Shown piece by piece: positions 33,814-42,363 of a DNA stretch of 43,974 nt. Every line of letters begins with the position of its first letter. The stretch's first letter is position 1. Position numbers and translations under genes: made by a program. The DNA is taken from positions 5,047,197 to 5,091,170 of the forward strand of contig NZ_GG770539.1 in assembly GCF_000154905.1 (NCBI RefSeq), given 5' to 3'. The stretch is from Streptomyces sp. SPB074. Its GTDB lineage: Bacteria > Actinomycetota > Actinomycetes > Streptomycetales > Streptomycetaceae. Under the pieces are notes generated by a model. The model saw only the letters and a list, made by a program, of their open reading frames with translations. It ran no database searches and was not told the DNA's origin.

Positions 33814-34467
33814 GTGCCCGTGCCGCACGACATCCCCGCCGAGACCGAACTCTGGGACACCTACGCCGAAAGCGCCTTCGACGCCGAGGCGGAACCCTCG
33901 TTCTGCTGGACCCAGTACGCCGGCCACGGCCCGGGGCCCGAGCTACTTGGCTCGCCCGAGTCCGTACTGGAAATCGGATGCGGCACCGGACGCGCCCTGG
34001 CCCGCCTCGCACAGCTAGGCGTAAAAGGCACGGGAGTGGACCTGTCGCCGCGCATGGCGGAACTGGCCAGCCGACGGTGGTCGCCGCTCGGCGTCCACAT
34101 CGAGCAGGCCGAAGTCCTCGACTGGCTCACCGACGACACCAGCCAGTACGACGCCGTGTACTCCATCTTCGGCGCGGCTTGGTTCACCGACCCATCCCGC
34201 CTCTTCCCGCTCGTCCGCGAGCGCCTGGCCGCCGCAGGCGTGTTCGCCTTCTCCCAGCCGCCGGCCATCCCAGGCGCCTACGGACCCCAAGGCATGTACA
34301 AGGGCGGGTTCGACGGACGAGCGATGTTCACCTACCGGTACAGCTACAAGCCAGCGGTGTGGGAGCGGCACCTCCTCCGGGCCGGGTTCGCCACGGTGAA
34401 CGCGCGGACGATCGACGCCCCCAAGGAAGGGCACATCGGCACCCTCCTCGTTACGGCCCAGGCATGA
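33814..34467 (+). CDS. Class I SAM-dependent methyltransferase
   Basis: The protein has 217 residues from the GTG at 33814 (CCAGAGGAAC upstream). Motif I is VLEIGCGTGRALARLAQLG (~51-69), followed by VKGTGVDLSPRMAELASRRW and DAVYSIFGAAWFTDPSRLF. The product contains the Rossmann-like methyltransferase fold; the target cannot be read from the sequence. It stands alone between two terminators and is cargo, not a virion gene. DNA base methylation is not suggested because no DPPY/NPPY-type motif is present. Confidence 0.85.
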   Translation: MPVPHDIPAETELWDTYAESAFDAEAEPSFCWTQYAGHGPGPELLGSPESVLEIGCGTGRALARLAQLGVKGTGVDLSPRMAELASRRWSPLGVHIEQAEVLDWLTDDTSQYDAVYSIFGAAWFTDPSRLFPLVRERLAAAGVFAFSQPPAIPGAYGPQGMYKGGFDGRAMFTYRYSYKPAVWERHLLRAGFATVNARTIDAPKEGHIGTLLVTAQA

Positions 34468-34550
34468 CGTCCGGCGGCCGCAGTCGCTGCCCGGCCAGCG
34501 GCCAGCCCGCCCTGTAGCAGCCCCACTCGGTTTCGAAGGCGAAGGTGAGA

Positions 34551-34584
34551 TGCCCCCTGCCGGACTCTGGTCCGGCAGGGGGCA
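34551..34584 (+). terminator. Very strong stem-loop after the methyltransferase
   Basis: TGCCCCCTGCCGGA pairs perfectly with TCCGGCAGGGGGCA (14 bp) around CTCTGG. It is the longest perfect hairpin in the cargo region. Confidence 0.88.
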
Positions 34585-34668
34585 CACCTGTTCAGTAGCC
34601 GCCCCGGCACATCTCCCGATGACCGCCCGGGCACTCTCCTGCCCACCGGCGCGGCAGGAAGGCCAGAC

Positions 34669-35163
34669 GTGACCAGCGAGAAGTACCTCAAGTACCAGAC
34701 ACCGAAGGCGCCGGCCGACGTGAATCAGGAGTTCATGACTGTCCAGGAGACCGCCTACGTCCTGGGCTGCGCCGTGAAGACCATCCGGCAGCGGATCGCG
34801 AGCCTCGGCCTCAAGGCCGGAGCGGGACGCCGTATCATCACCAGCCGCGCCGACCGGCTCGCCATCCACGAGGCGTCCCGCATCACAACCCTGTCCCCAA
34901 CGGCTAGGGCACGAAGCCGGAGCGCCACCCGCCGGTCCGGCGAACGCTCGGGCCGCGCGACCGCCAAGGAGGAGGGGAGACTGCGGCACTACACGCCGGA
35001 CGAGGCTGCGGCTCTCATCCCCTTGAGCGCACGGAAACTACGGGAGCTTGCCTACCTCCGCAAGATCCCGCACTCCAACCTCGGAGGGCGCTTCTCCTTC
35101 ACCCTCGCCGACCTCAGGGGCGTCGCCGTCATGTACCACTTCGAGCCTTTCGCGGCCGGGTGA
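34669..35163 (+). CDS. Two-HTH DNA-binding protein (possible excisionase/RDF)
   Basis: The protein has 164 residues from the GTG at 34669 (GCAGGAAGG upstream). It contains two MerR/HTH_17-type domains: TVQETAYVLGCAVKTIRQRI (~24-45) with a wing ending ITSRADRLAIHEA, and YTPDEAAALIPLSARKLREL (~107-127) with RKIPHSNLGGRFSFTLADLR. Excisionases of tyrosine-integrase elements often have this fold, and the gene lies about 80 bases from the right attachment core. It may bend DNA during excision or act as a regulator. Confidence 0.8.
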   Translation: MTSEKYLKYQTPKAPADVNQEFMTVQETAYVLGCAVKTIRQRIASLGLKAGAGRRIITSRADRLAIHEASRITTLSPTARARSRSATRRSGERSGRATAKEEGRLRHYTPDEAAALIPLSARKLRELAYLRKIPHSNLGGRFSFTLADLRGVAVMYHFEPFAAG

Positions 35164-35390
35164 GGTGATGCGAAGCCTTGGGCGTGTGCACGCGGAGACG
35201 AGAGAATGGATTTGCCCTGGTCATCGCGCCTAGAGACCGTCCTCTTGCGTGAGCGATGCGTGAGCGAGGGTCCCGGCATCTACCGGGATTCTCGGAGTGA
35301 GCCAGATTCGGACGCGGCAAAAGGGCAGGTCGCAAAGAGAACTCGGAGGGGTCCGAAGTGGCCCGGCGGCCAACCTCCCGACTCCACGTC
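35164..35390. other. Right junction region
   Basis: It holds the right copy of the 21-base repeat (35246-35266) and then about 120 bases of unassigned DNA before homology to the ABC ATPase begins near 35388. No gene is convincing here; the frame at 35206-35679 is an antisense shadow. Confidence 0.6.
35246..35266. repeat. Candidate right attachment site (attR core)
   Basis: Identical to 1004-1024 in the same orientation, with partly similar flanks (TC-C/T before, and a G-rich stretch ending in CCGG after). It lies 82 bases after the stop of the putative excisionase, at the end of phage-type coding. Confidence 0.6.
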
Positions 35391-35966
35391 GGAGACGATG
35401 TGGGTGGAGAGCATGACGACGCGCTCGGCGGAGAGCTCGCTCAGCAGGTTGCGGAAGCGCACCCGTTCCTCCGGGTCGAGACCCGCCGTGGGCTCGTCCA
35501 CGATGATGACGCGCGGGTCGGCGAGGAGCGCCTGCGCGATGCCGACGCGTCGCATCATGCCGCCGGAGTACTTGCCGAGCGGGCGCTTGACCGCCTCGGT
35601 GAGGTTGACCAGCTCCAGCAGCTCCTCGATGCGGGCCTTGGCCGAGCGGCGCGAGAGGCCCTTGGCGGTGGCGAGGTAGGAGAGGAACTCGCGCGAGGTC
35701 AGGTTGGGGTAGACGCCGAAGTCCTGCGGCAGGTAACCGAGCGCGTGGCGCAACGCGTTGGGCTTGGCAACGACGTCCTGCCCCTCGAAGAGCACCTGCC
35801 CGCTCGTCGGCCGGGTGACCGTGGAGGCGATGCGCATGAGGGAGGACTTCCCCGCGCCGTTGGGGCCCAGCAGGCCCAGCATCCCGCGTTCCAGACGCAG
35901 CGTCATCCCGTCCACGGCGCGCTTGCCGCCGCGATAGACCTTCGTGATGTCAACCAGTTCCAGCAT
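35280..35966 (-). pseudogene. ABC transporter ATPase, C-terminus missing
   Basis: The ATG at 35966 follows GAGGAG and lies 13 bases after the lipoprotein stop. Walker A GPNGAGKSS, Q-loop near YLPQDFG, signature YSGGMMRRVG, Walker B VIIVDEPTAGLD and switch STHIV are all present. After STHIVSDVES (about residue 193) the family normally continues for another ~80-110 residues, but here unrelated sequence follows (GGWPPGHFG onwards), ending at 35280. The 3' end and the expected permease gene are not found anywhere in the window. The truncation point is about 120 bases outside the candidate attR. Confidence 0.85.
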
Positions 35967-35979
35967 GTCCGTCTTCTCC

Positions 35980-36456
35980 TCAGTTCCCGCTCGGCACGGT
36001 CAGGCGGCGCGGGGCTCCGGCGGCCTTGTCCGGCGTGCCCTTGAGATCGGTGCCGCGCCCGTTGCGCGGCACCTTCATGCCCTTGGGCACCTCGACCCGG
36101 TAGCGGACGTCGCAGTTCGCGAACTTGCTGCATCCGGCCCGCAGGTCCAGCACGCCCTTCTCCAGCGTCCAGCTGCTCTTCGCGTCCGCGCCGAAGCCGA
36201 CCGCGAACCAGCGCGTGACCTCGACGTCCTTCCGCTCGCTCGGGACGAGGTCGGTGGGGACCCCGTGGGAGCGGACGTTGAGCGTGCCGCCGTCGGTCTG
36301 GAAGACCTTCTTCTCGGGCGTGGCGTCCTTGGCGGTGGCGCAGCCCGTGAGTCCGGCTCCGGCCAGGAGCGTCACGGCGGTGAGGGCGGTGAGGGCGGTG
36401 AGCGCGCCGGCGCCACCGAGTGCCCTCCTCCGGCTGGTCCAGGTGCGGGGAATCAT
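35980..36456 (-). CDS. DUF4097-like lipoprotein of an ABC operon
   Basis: The protein has 158 residues from the ATG at 36456. A signal peptide with lipobox LTGC (Cys39) predicts a lipoprotein. The mature part resembles DUF4097/adhesin-like beta-helix proteins (TLNVRSHGVPTDLVP, VTRWFAVGF, CDVRYRVEVPKGMKV) but is shorter than usual; it ends at about one repeat. It is followed after 13 bases by the ABC ATPase and preceded by the sensor kinase, so all belong to one operon. Confidence 0.72.
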   Translation of the reverse strand: MIPRTWTSRRRALGGAGALTALTALTAVTLLAGAGLTGCATAKDATPEKKVFQTDGGTLNVRSHGVPTDLVPSERKDVEVTRWFAVGFGADAKSSWTLEKGVLDLRAGCSKFANCDVRYRVEVPKGMKVPRNGRGTDLKGTPDKAAGAPRRLTVPSGN

Positions 36457-36560
36457 CGTCGCCTCCGGGGCGTCAGGGGGTGATGGGTCAAGACTCCCGC
36501 CCGCCGCGCCTTCGCACATCTGCCGTTCGGCAGAGATCCGGCGACCGATCTCGCGCCGGG

Positions 36561-37778
36561 TCAGGACCCGGTGGCGCCGCGGTCGGGAGCGGTACGGGCC
36601 CCGGGCGGGCCCGCGAGGGGCAGGCGGCCCTCGACGTGCCAGCCCTCGGCGGTGGGGCCGGAGCTCAGCTCGCCGTCGAGCAGGGCGAAGCGTTCGGCGA
36701 GCCCCACGAGCCCGGTGCCGCCGCCCTTGCGGCCCCGGGTCAGGGGCGCGTGCCCGCCGTCGGCGGTGTTGTCGATGCCGACGCGCACGTGCTCCTGAGC
36801 CCGGGTCAGGACGACCGAGACGCGGGTGGCGCCGGGGGCGTGCCGGCGGATGTTCGTCAGTGCTTCGAGGACGAGGTCGTACGCGGCCTCCTCGCCGGCC
36901 GGGGAGAGGGTGCCCTCCAGGTCCGCCGGGAGGTCGAGCGCGACGGGCCGCCTGGTGGAGCCGGCGAAACGCTCCACCAGCTCGGGCAGGCCGGACAGGC
37001 CCCGGGTCCGGGTCGCCGGCTGCTCGGTGGCGGCGCCGTCCGCCTCGCGCTCGTCGCTCGCGCGCAGCGTGCGCAGCGCGCCGTCCATGTGGTCCAGGGC
37101 GCGCAGTCCGGAGTCCTCCAGCCGGGCGAGGAACTCGTCGTACTGGTCCGCCTCGTAGGGTGCCGCGCGGGCCGCCCGCACCTCCATGACCATGCCGGTC
37201 AGCTCGTGGGCGACGTGGTCGTGGAGGATGCGGGCGAGGTAGGCGCGCTGTTCCTCGCGCGCCCGCCGGACGGCCTGGCGGCGGGAGTCGGAGGCGCGCA
37301 GGTAGCGGCCGACGGCGACGGCGCCGAGCACCGGCAGCAGCGCGAGGACGAGGACGGTGAACGTGTCCCGGGTCGTGGACGGCGGATTGCGCGGGGTGAA
37401 GCGGAGCGGCAGCGACGTGGCGGCGATACCGGCGGCGAAGCCCCACACGAGGACGTCCGTGCCACGCCGCCGGATCAGCCGCCCCGTCAGGACGAGCAGC
37501 CCGGCGTACTCGAAGGGCATCCACACCAGGGTCAGGCCCTGGTCCCCCCGGTAGAGGAAGTCCGTGAGGACGGAGCCGGCCATGGCCGCGGCGGCGGCCA
37601 TGGCCGGTGTGAACCGCCCCACGGGCTTCGTGAGCTGCGCGGCCACCACGGCGACGACGGCGCTCGCGGCGAGCAGGAAGCTCATGGACGGACCCATGAG
37701 AGCCGGGGCTCCCAGGACGAGCACACTCGTCGCGCACAGCAGGACGCGCGTGGGACTGTAAGCGGACAGACGCAACAT
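36561..37778 (-). CDS. NarL-type sensor histidine kinase
   Basis: The protein has 405 residues. About five membrane segments fill residues 10-160 (for example SFLLAASAVVAVVAAQL and TFTVLVLALLPVLGAVAVG). The HisKA_3 dimerisation box LARILHDHVAHELTG has phospho-acceptor His186. The ATP-binding domain has the N box (Asn309 in LVLEALTNIRRHAPG), VGIDNTAD and G box KGGGTGLVGLAERF. It would phosphorylate the regulator encoded upstream (37924-38609), forming a pair that likely controls the lipoprotein/ABC genes downstream. Confidence 0.9.
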   Translation of the reverse strand: MLRLSAYSPTRVLLCATSVLVLGAPALMGPSMSFLLAASAVVAVVAAQLTKPVGRFTPAMAAAAAMAGSVLTDFLYRGDQGLTLVWMPFEYAGLLVLTGRLIRRRGTDVLVWGFAAGIAATSLPLRFTPRNPPSTTRDTFTVLVLALLPVLGAVAVGRYLRASDSRRQAVRRAREEQRAYLARILHDHVAHELTGMVMEVRAARAAPYEADQYDEFLARLEDSGLRALDHMDGALRTLRASDEREADGAATEQPATRTRGLSGLPELVERFAGSTRRPVALDLPADLEGTLSPAGEEAAYDLVLEALTNIRRHAPGATRVSVVLTRAQEHVRVGIDNTADGGHAPLTRGRKGGGTGLVGLAERFALLDGELSSGPTAEGWHVEGRLPLAGPPGARTAPDRGATGS

Positions 37779-37923
37779 GAGCGCCAGACTAGGCAGTTGC
37801 CTTCTCCGCCGCCGGTTCCCGCGGCAGCGGGGCCGGGCCGTGCGGTTGGGATCCGGGCGGTGCGGTGGGGGAGGCGGGGGAAGCGCCGGCGGCGGGCGGA
37901 AGGCGCCGCGCCGGGCCGCTCCG

Positions 37924-38609
37924 TCAGGCCTCGGAGGCGTACCCGAGTTCCCAGGAGCGGACGGCGATGCCGACCCGGTTGCGGACGCCCAGCTTGCGCT
38001 GGATGCTCGCGACGTGTGTCTTCACGGTTCCGGGGGAGATGAAGGTCTGGGCGGCGATGTCGGCGTTGGTGAGTCCCTCTGCGACGAGGCCGGCGATCTC
38101 CGTCTCCCGTTTGGTCAGTGGTCGAGCGGGGCGGGGGCGTTCGCGGACGCCGGCCGTACCGGGGCCGGCGTCCGGGGGGACGCCTCGGTCACGTGGCGCA
38201 GGAGGCGCACGGTGATCGAGGGGCTGATCAGGCTGTCGCCCGCCACCGCCGCCATGACCGCCTCCACGAGCAGCCGCGGCCCGGACCGTTTGAGCAGGAA
38301 GCCCGAGGCCCCGTACCGCAGCGCGGGGTAGACGTACTCGTCGAGGCCGAAGGTGGTGACGATGACGACGCGTGGCTTGAAAGCCGCCCCCGGGGCGAGC
38401 AGCCGCCGGGTCACCTCCAGCCCGTCGAGCCGGGGCATCCGGATGTCGAGGAGGAGCACGTCGGGCCGCAGCTTCCCGGCCGCCTCCAGGGCCGCGAGGC
38501 CGTCGGCGGCCTCGCCCACCACTTCCACTCCGGGCTGCTGCTCCAGGATGCGCCGCATCCCGCGGCGCACCATGTCCTGATCGTCGGCGAGGAGTACACG
38601 AATCGTCAC
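37924..38609 (-). CDS. LuxR/NarL-type response regulator (frameshifted as sequenced)
   Basis: The GTG at 38609 (GGAAGG upstream) starts VTIRVLLADDQDMVRRGMRR, with phospho-acceptor Asp55 in DVLLLDIRMPRLDG and the conserved Lys in FLLKRSGP. The frame ends at 38115, but the HTH output domain continues in another frame to 37924 (LTKRETEIAGLVAEGLTNAD and FISPGTVKTHVASIQRKLGV). One extra C (a G on the + strand near 38125) would join the two. The gene is therefore probably intact in the real genome. It is the partner of the kinase downstream. Confidence 0.88.
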
Positions 38610-38873
38610 GACCGGCCATCCTTCCAGCCGGAGCGGCGGTGGCGAGCGGTTTCGGCCAGGGCCTGGGGAAGTGGGGAATGGGGACGAAGGTGAGCCGCAC
38701 GTGTGACGGGCAGCCGTCCGGCACACTGCGGGCCGGTGCGGCGGCCGCAGACCGTGGAGGTGGTCACCGGCACCCCATGAAATTCGCATGGCCGCCCCAC
38801 CCGGAACGGGCGGGACCCGGCCGCCCCGCCCGCCGGGCCCCGTTCGCCCCGGGTGGGGCGGCCACCGGGACCG

Positions 38874-39728
38874 CTAGCCCCGGCTCTTCGCGCGGTAGAG
38901 GTACATGGTCAGCGGGGCGAAGATCACCGTGATGATCGCGCAGGCGAGCAGGACCCAGCCGATGTCCGTGCCGGAGGCGTCGCCGTGGATCAGCCCGCGG
39001 GCCGCGGTGGCGGCGTTGCTGACCGGGTTGACCTTCACGATCGCCTCCATCCAGCCGGGCATCGTGTCCGGCTCGACGAAGATGTTGCTCGTGAAGACGA
39101 GAGGGAACATCACCAACATGCTGGACCCCGAGACCGTCTCCGGTGCCTTGGCGACCACGCCGAGCGCGGCGAAGATCCAGCTCACGCTGAGCGCGAAGAG
39201 CAGGAGCAGCAGCATCGCCGCCAGCACCCCGCCCACCCCGCCGTCGGGGCGGAAGCCGAGGGCGAGACCGACCGCCATCGTGGTGGTCAGCGCGAGGACG
39301 TAGCGGACGATGTCGCCGAGGAGGTTGCCCACGATCGTGGCCGGCTGCCAGAACGGCAGGGTCCGGAAGCGGTCGTGGATACCCCGGGTGATGTCCATGT
39401 TGAGCGCCGTCCCGGTGTAGACCGTCGGCATCACCACGGTCTGCACGAGGACGCCGGGCAGGAAGTACTGGAGGTACTCCTTGGCCGATCCCGCGAAAGC
39501 GCCGCCGAAGAGGTACGTGAAGGTCAGCAGGAAGACGATGGGCATCAGGGTGACGTCGAAGAGGACCGCCACGCCGTAGTGCTTCATCTTCCGCATCGTC
39601 CGCCAGGCCGAGACCCGGACGGCGGTCAGCGCCTTGGGGTGCGAGGGGCGGATCTGGCTGGTGAGGGCCTTGCGCAGGGCGTCGTGGGGCGTGCCCTGGG
39701 CGGGCACCGTCCCGGGTGCGATGGTCAT
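38874..39728 (-). CDS. drrB-like: ABC-2 type permease, DrrB family
   Basis: The protein has 284 residues. The N-terminal cytoplasmic part is followed by six membrane segments ([57 protein letters not shown] and others), a family motif [11 protein letters not shown] and a typical ending [20 protein letters not shown]. DrrB forms the membrane channel for DrrA-driven export of drugs or secondary metabolites. The ATG overlaps the DrrA stop by four bases. Confidence 0.92.
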   Translation of the reverse strand: MTIAPGTVPAQGTPHDALRKALTSQIRPSHPKALTAVRVSAWRTMRKMKHYGVAVLFDVTLMPIVFLLTFTYLFGGAFAGSAKEYLQYFLPGVLVQTVVMPTVYTGTALNMDITRGIHDRFRTLPFWQPATIVGNLLGDIVRYVLALTTTMAVGLALGFRPDGGVGGVLAAMLLLLLFALSVSWIFAALGVVAKAPETVSGSSMLVMFPLVFTSNIFVEPDTMPGWMEAIVKVNPVSNAATAARGLIHGDASGTDIGWVLLACAIITVIFAPLTMYLYRAKSRG

Positions 39729-40705
39729 GCCGCGTCCTCCTGGTCAGCGGTGGCGTCCTCGGCGGGGCGCCCGGTCAGGGCCAGGAAGACCTCGTCGAGG
39801 CTCGGGCGGCCGAAGGTGAAGTCGGAGACGGTGACCCCGGCGCGGGCGAGCTCGCCCATGGCCTCGGCGACCCGCTCGTTGTCGTCGGTCCGGACGGAGA
39901 GCGTGAAGGGATCGGGCTCCTGGAAGACCGGCGCGGCCAGGGCGCGGGTGAGCAGCCGGGTGGCCTCGGGGCGGCCCTCGGCCTTGACGAGCCGTACGTG
40001 CAGTGCCCCGGTGCCGACCGACGACTTGAGCTCGCCCGTGGTGCCCTCCGCGATGACCTTGCCCCGGTCGATGACGGCGATGCGGTCGGCGAGCTGGTCG
40101 GCCTCGTCCAGGTACTGCGTGGTGAGCAGGATGGTGGTGCCCAGGGCGACCATCGCCCGCACGCTGTCCCAGACCTGGTTGCGGCTGCGCGGGTCGAGTC
40201 CCGTGGTGGGTTCGTCCAGGAAGAGCAGGTCGGGGGTGATGACCAGGCTCGCGGCGATGTCGAGGCGGCGGCGCATCCCGCCGGAGAAGGTCTTGGACTG
40301 CCGCCCGGCCGCCTTCGTGAGGTCGAAGGCGGCGAGCAGTTCCTCGGCCCGCGCGGCGGCCTGGGCGCGGGAGAAGCCGAGCAGCCGGGCGAGCAGTTCC
40401 AGGTTCTCGGCGGCGGTCAGGTCCTCGTCCACCGAGGCGAACTGGCCGGTGAGGCTGACCCGGCTGCGGACCGCGGCGGCCTCCCGGACCACGTCGTGCC
40501 CGAGCACCCGGGCCGTGCCGGCGTCGGGGGTGAGCAGGGTGGACAGCATCCGGATCGTCGTCGTCTTGCCCGCGCCGTTGGGGCCCAGCACGCCGTAGAC
40601 GACTCCCTGGGGAATGACCAGGTCGACGCCGTCAACGGCGCGGGTCCCGCCGAAGGCCTTGACGAGGCCCGCCGTTTCGACGGCCGGGGTGGAAGGTGAA
40701 CTCAA
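39725..40705 (-). CDS. drrA-like: Daunorubicin-resistance type ABC ATPase (DrrA family)
   Basis: The protein has 326 residues from the TTG at 40705, chosen because AAGGAG sits seven bases upstream; the longer frame to 40810 crosses the putative operator region. Walker [12 protein letters not shown]-loop in [15 protein letters not shown], signature [14 protein letters not shown], Walker [13 protein letters not shown] and switch [11 protein letters not shown] are present. The DrrA-type C-terminal domain ends [16 protein letters not shown]. It energises export through the DrrB-like permease. Translationally coupled (ATGA). Confidence 0.93.
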   Translation of the reverse strand: MSSPSTPAVETAGLVKAFGGTRAVDGVDLVIPQGVVYGVLGPNGAGKTTTIRMLSTLLTPDAGTARVLGHDVVREAAAVRSRVSLTGQFASVDEDLTAAENLELLARLLGFSRAQAAARAEELLAAFDLTKAAGRQSKTFSGGMRRRLDIAASLVITPDLLFLDEPTTGLDPRSRNQVWDSVRAMVALGTTILLTTQYLDEADQLADRIAVIDRGKVIAEGTTGELKSSVGTGALHVRLVKAEGRPEATRLLTRALAAPVFQEPDPFTLSVRTDDNERVAEAMGELARAGVTVSDFTFGRPSLDEVFLALTGRPAEDATADQEDAA

Positions 40706-40813
40706 TCTGTGACTCCTTGGTCCTGGACGCGGCACGGGCGCGGGGCGCCGTGGGCGGCACGCGGGGAGGGGACCCGGGGGTGCGGGGCCCGGAGAACGGC
40801 ATCGGGTCATTAT

Positions 40814-40869
40814 TCAAACTTGACCACTCGGTCACGCTAGAGCAAGGACGACTCACTATGCAAGTTTGA
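40814..40869 (-). promoter_or_regulatory. Inverted repeat, probable PadR operator / drr promoter region
   Basis: TCAAACTTG (40814-40822) and CAAGTTTGA (40861-40869) form a 9-bp inverted repeat separated by 38 bases, in an AT-rich patch between the padR and drrA genes. TCAAACTTGA is itself a near-palindrome (TCAA-AC-TTGA). PadR dimers bind such sites, so autoregulated control of the exporter is likely. Recognition by this PadR is inferred. Confidence 0.55.
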
Positions 40870-40911
40870 CTAGAACGGGATTCCGGTCCGGGGCGGATAT
40901 CTGGGGGACCG

Positions 40912-41538
40912 TCAGGACCGGTGCGGGGCAAGCGGCGTCCGCCAGGCTCCGGGGGCGCCGAAGCCGCCCGGGCCCTCGTCCGCCATCGCGTACTCGCCCG
41001 CCCGTACCCGCCGCAGCAGGTCCCGGGTCCATTCGGCGTCGAGTCGCGCGTACCGCCCCCGCACCGTCAGCAACTCGCCGAGGTGCGGGGGCAGCCGGTC
41101 CGGAGGCGGCGCCTGCGCGCGCGGCGCCGCGTCCCGCGCCTCCCGCGCCTCCTGCGCCTCCAGCGCCTCCAGGCGCCGGGAGAGGGCCGCCACCGCCCGG
41201 GCGCGGGAGAGGGCGGGCAGCAGGGCCAGACCCGCGCTGAGCGTGTCGGCGCGGTGCTCGGGGCGTTCCAGGGCGTCCACGAGCAGGCGGAAGAACTCCT
41301 CGTCGCCCGCGGGGGTCACGCGGTAGTCCACCCGCCCCGGCCAGTCCCCGATCTCGATGGCCTCCAGCAGCCCGGCCTTCGCCGACTGGCGCAGCGCGTG
41401 GTAGATGGAACCCGGTTTGACGTTGGCCCAGTCCTCGATCCCCCAGGACAGCAACTCGGCCCGCACCTGGTACCCGTGCGTCCTGCCGAAGCCCCGTACC
41501 ACTCCGAGCACCAGCAACCGCGTCGCCGACATCGTCAC
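40912..41538 (-). CDS. PadR-family transcriptional regulator
   Basis: The protein has 208 residues from the GTG at 41538; the ATG at 41532 is an alternative. The winged-helix PadR domain covers ~1-95 (LLVLGVVRGFGRTHGYQVRA, then KPGSIYHALRQSAKAGLLEA and VDYRVTPAGDEEFFRLL). A C-terminal Ala/Glu/Arg-rich helical part with an EAQEAREARDA stretch follows (~110-190). PadR proteins repress efflux genes and release DNA when bound by the drug. It lies directly upstream of drrAB in the same direction. Confidence 0.9.
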   Translation of the reverse strand: MTMSATRLLVLGVVRGFGRTHGYQVRAELLSWGIEDWANVKPGSIYHALRQSAKAGLLEAIEIGDWPGRVDYRVTPAGDEEFFRLLVDALERPEHRADTLSAGLALLPALSRARAVAALSRRLEALEAQEAREARDAAPRAQAPPPDRLPPHLGELLTVRGRYARLDAEWTRDLLRRVRAGEYAMADEGPGGFGAPGAWRTPLAPHRS

Positions 41539-41710
41539 CTCGTTGGCCTCGTCCGACTTTCCCGGCGATGTGCGCGTCGGCCACTCGCCCGGACGTCAGC
41601 ATAGTGAGCCGCCCCGCGTCCGGCCGGGCGCGCGGGACGGCCCGGGGCGCCGGAGGACCGGGGCCCCGGGCCGTCGCGGGCGAAGCGGCGAGGCCGCCGC
41701 ACGCGGCCGC

Positions 41711-42151
41711 TCAGGCGCGCGCGCCCTCCAGATCGACCTTGGGGACGTCCGGCAGCTTGCCCAGACGCACCAGCAGCGGGCGCATGTTGATGACGTCCCA
41801 GTGCTCGACGACCTTGCCCTCGGCGAAGCGCAGTTCCTCCACCAGGTGCCAGCTGACGGGCTTCCCGGTGGGCTCGACCCCCATGAACTCGCCCTGGTGG
41901 GTGGCCGTGACGGTGATCCGCAGGATGACCCGGTCCTCCTCGGCCATGATGCTCTTGACGTCGAGCCGGAGGTCGGGGAACGCCTTGAGACCGCCCTCCA
42001 TGAGCTTGATCATGTCGGCCGAACCGACCTCGTTGTCCTCGGAGTAGTGGACGATGTCCGGCGACCAGTGCCTGATGATGCCGTCGAGGTCCCACCGGTT
42101 CCAGGCGGCGACCATTTCCAGACACAGTGCCTTGCGCTCGGCCATTGACAT
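41711..42151 (-). CDS. SnoaL-like (NTF2-fold) protein
   Basis: The protein has 146 residues, with AGGGGTTC upstream of the ATG at 42151; ATG at 42145 is also possible. Hallmarks are EMVAAWNRWDLDGIIRHWSPDIVHY, AFPDLRLDVKSIMAEEDRVI, TVTATHQGEFMGVEPTGKPV and a C-terminal HWDVINMRPLLVRLG. SnoaL-like proteins cyclise polyketide esters or act as small hydrolases. Function here is unproven; the location next to an exporter and sugar-methyltransferase-like gene favours a natural-product role. Confidence 0.85.
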   Translation of the reverse strand: MSMAERKALCLEMVAAWNRWDLDGIIRHWSPDIVHYSEDNEVGSADMIKLMEGGLKAFPDLRLDVKSIMAEEDRVILRITVTATHQGEFMGVEPTGKPVSWHLVEELRFAEGKVVEHWDVINMRPLLVRLGKLPDVPKVDLEGARA

Positions 42152-42363
42152 GGCGAACCCCTCGCAGTCTCGCGGACGATGTCCCGCCAGACTGCCCCCG
42201 GCCAGCCCGAGAACCGGTGCAGGATCGCTCGAACCCCTCTGGAGCGGTGCCGGGTCCAGCGGCGCTCACCGCGTCCTCTAGGCCGGCCGGACAGGCTGGG
42301 CGCGATCCGCGAGCGCCCCCGGCAGCCGGCCGGACGCGCCGCTTCGTTCGCCGAGGAGGGGCC

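Larger units (their letters stand above)
1004..35266. mobile_element. Integrated siphovirus-type prophage with IS-damaged early region
   Basis: The element spans from the integrase to the right copy of the 21-base direct repeat, about 34.3 kb including about 3.4 kb of insertion sequences. It contains a complete-looking late operon in the usual order: HNH, TerS, TerL, portal, protease, capsid, neck, tail, lysis. No repressor, replication initiator, helicase or SSB was found. The boundary is inferred from the repeat; there is no sequence of an empty site to confirm it. Confidence 0.75.

Noticed and set aside
838..34535. tRNA 3' end as the attachment site (CCCCACTCG also occurs near 34520)
   Set aside because: Only nine bases are shared, far less than a usual tRNA att core, and the 21-base repeat at the integrase is a better candidate.
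35206..35679. A 157-residue plus-strand frame across the attR region
   Set aside because: Half of it is antisense to the ABC ATPase and the rest is Ser/Arg-rich with no start site.
35980..37737. A 585-residue minus-strand frame covering the lipoprotein and the kinase gene
   Set aside because: Only its last 158 residues (from 36456) have a signal peptide and protein character; the rest is a shadow of the kinase in another frame.
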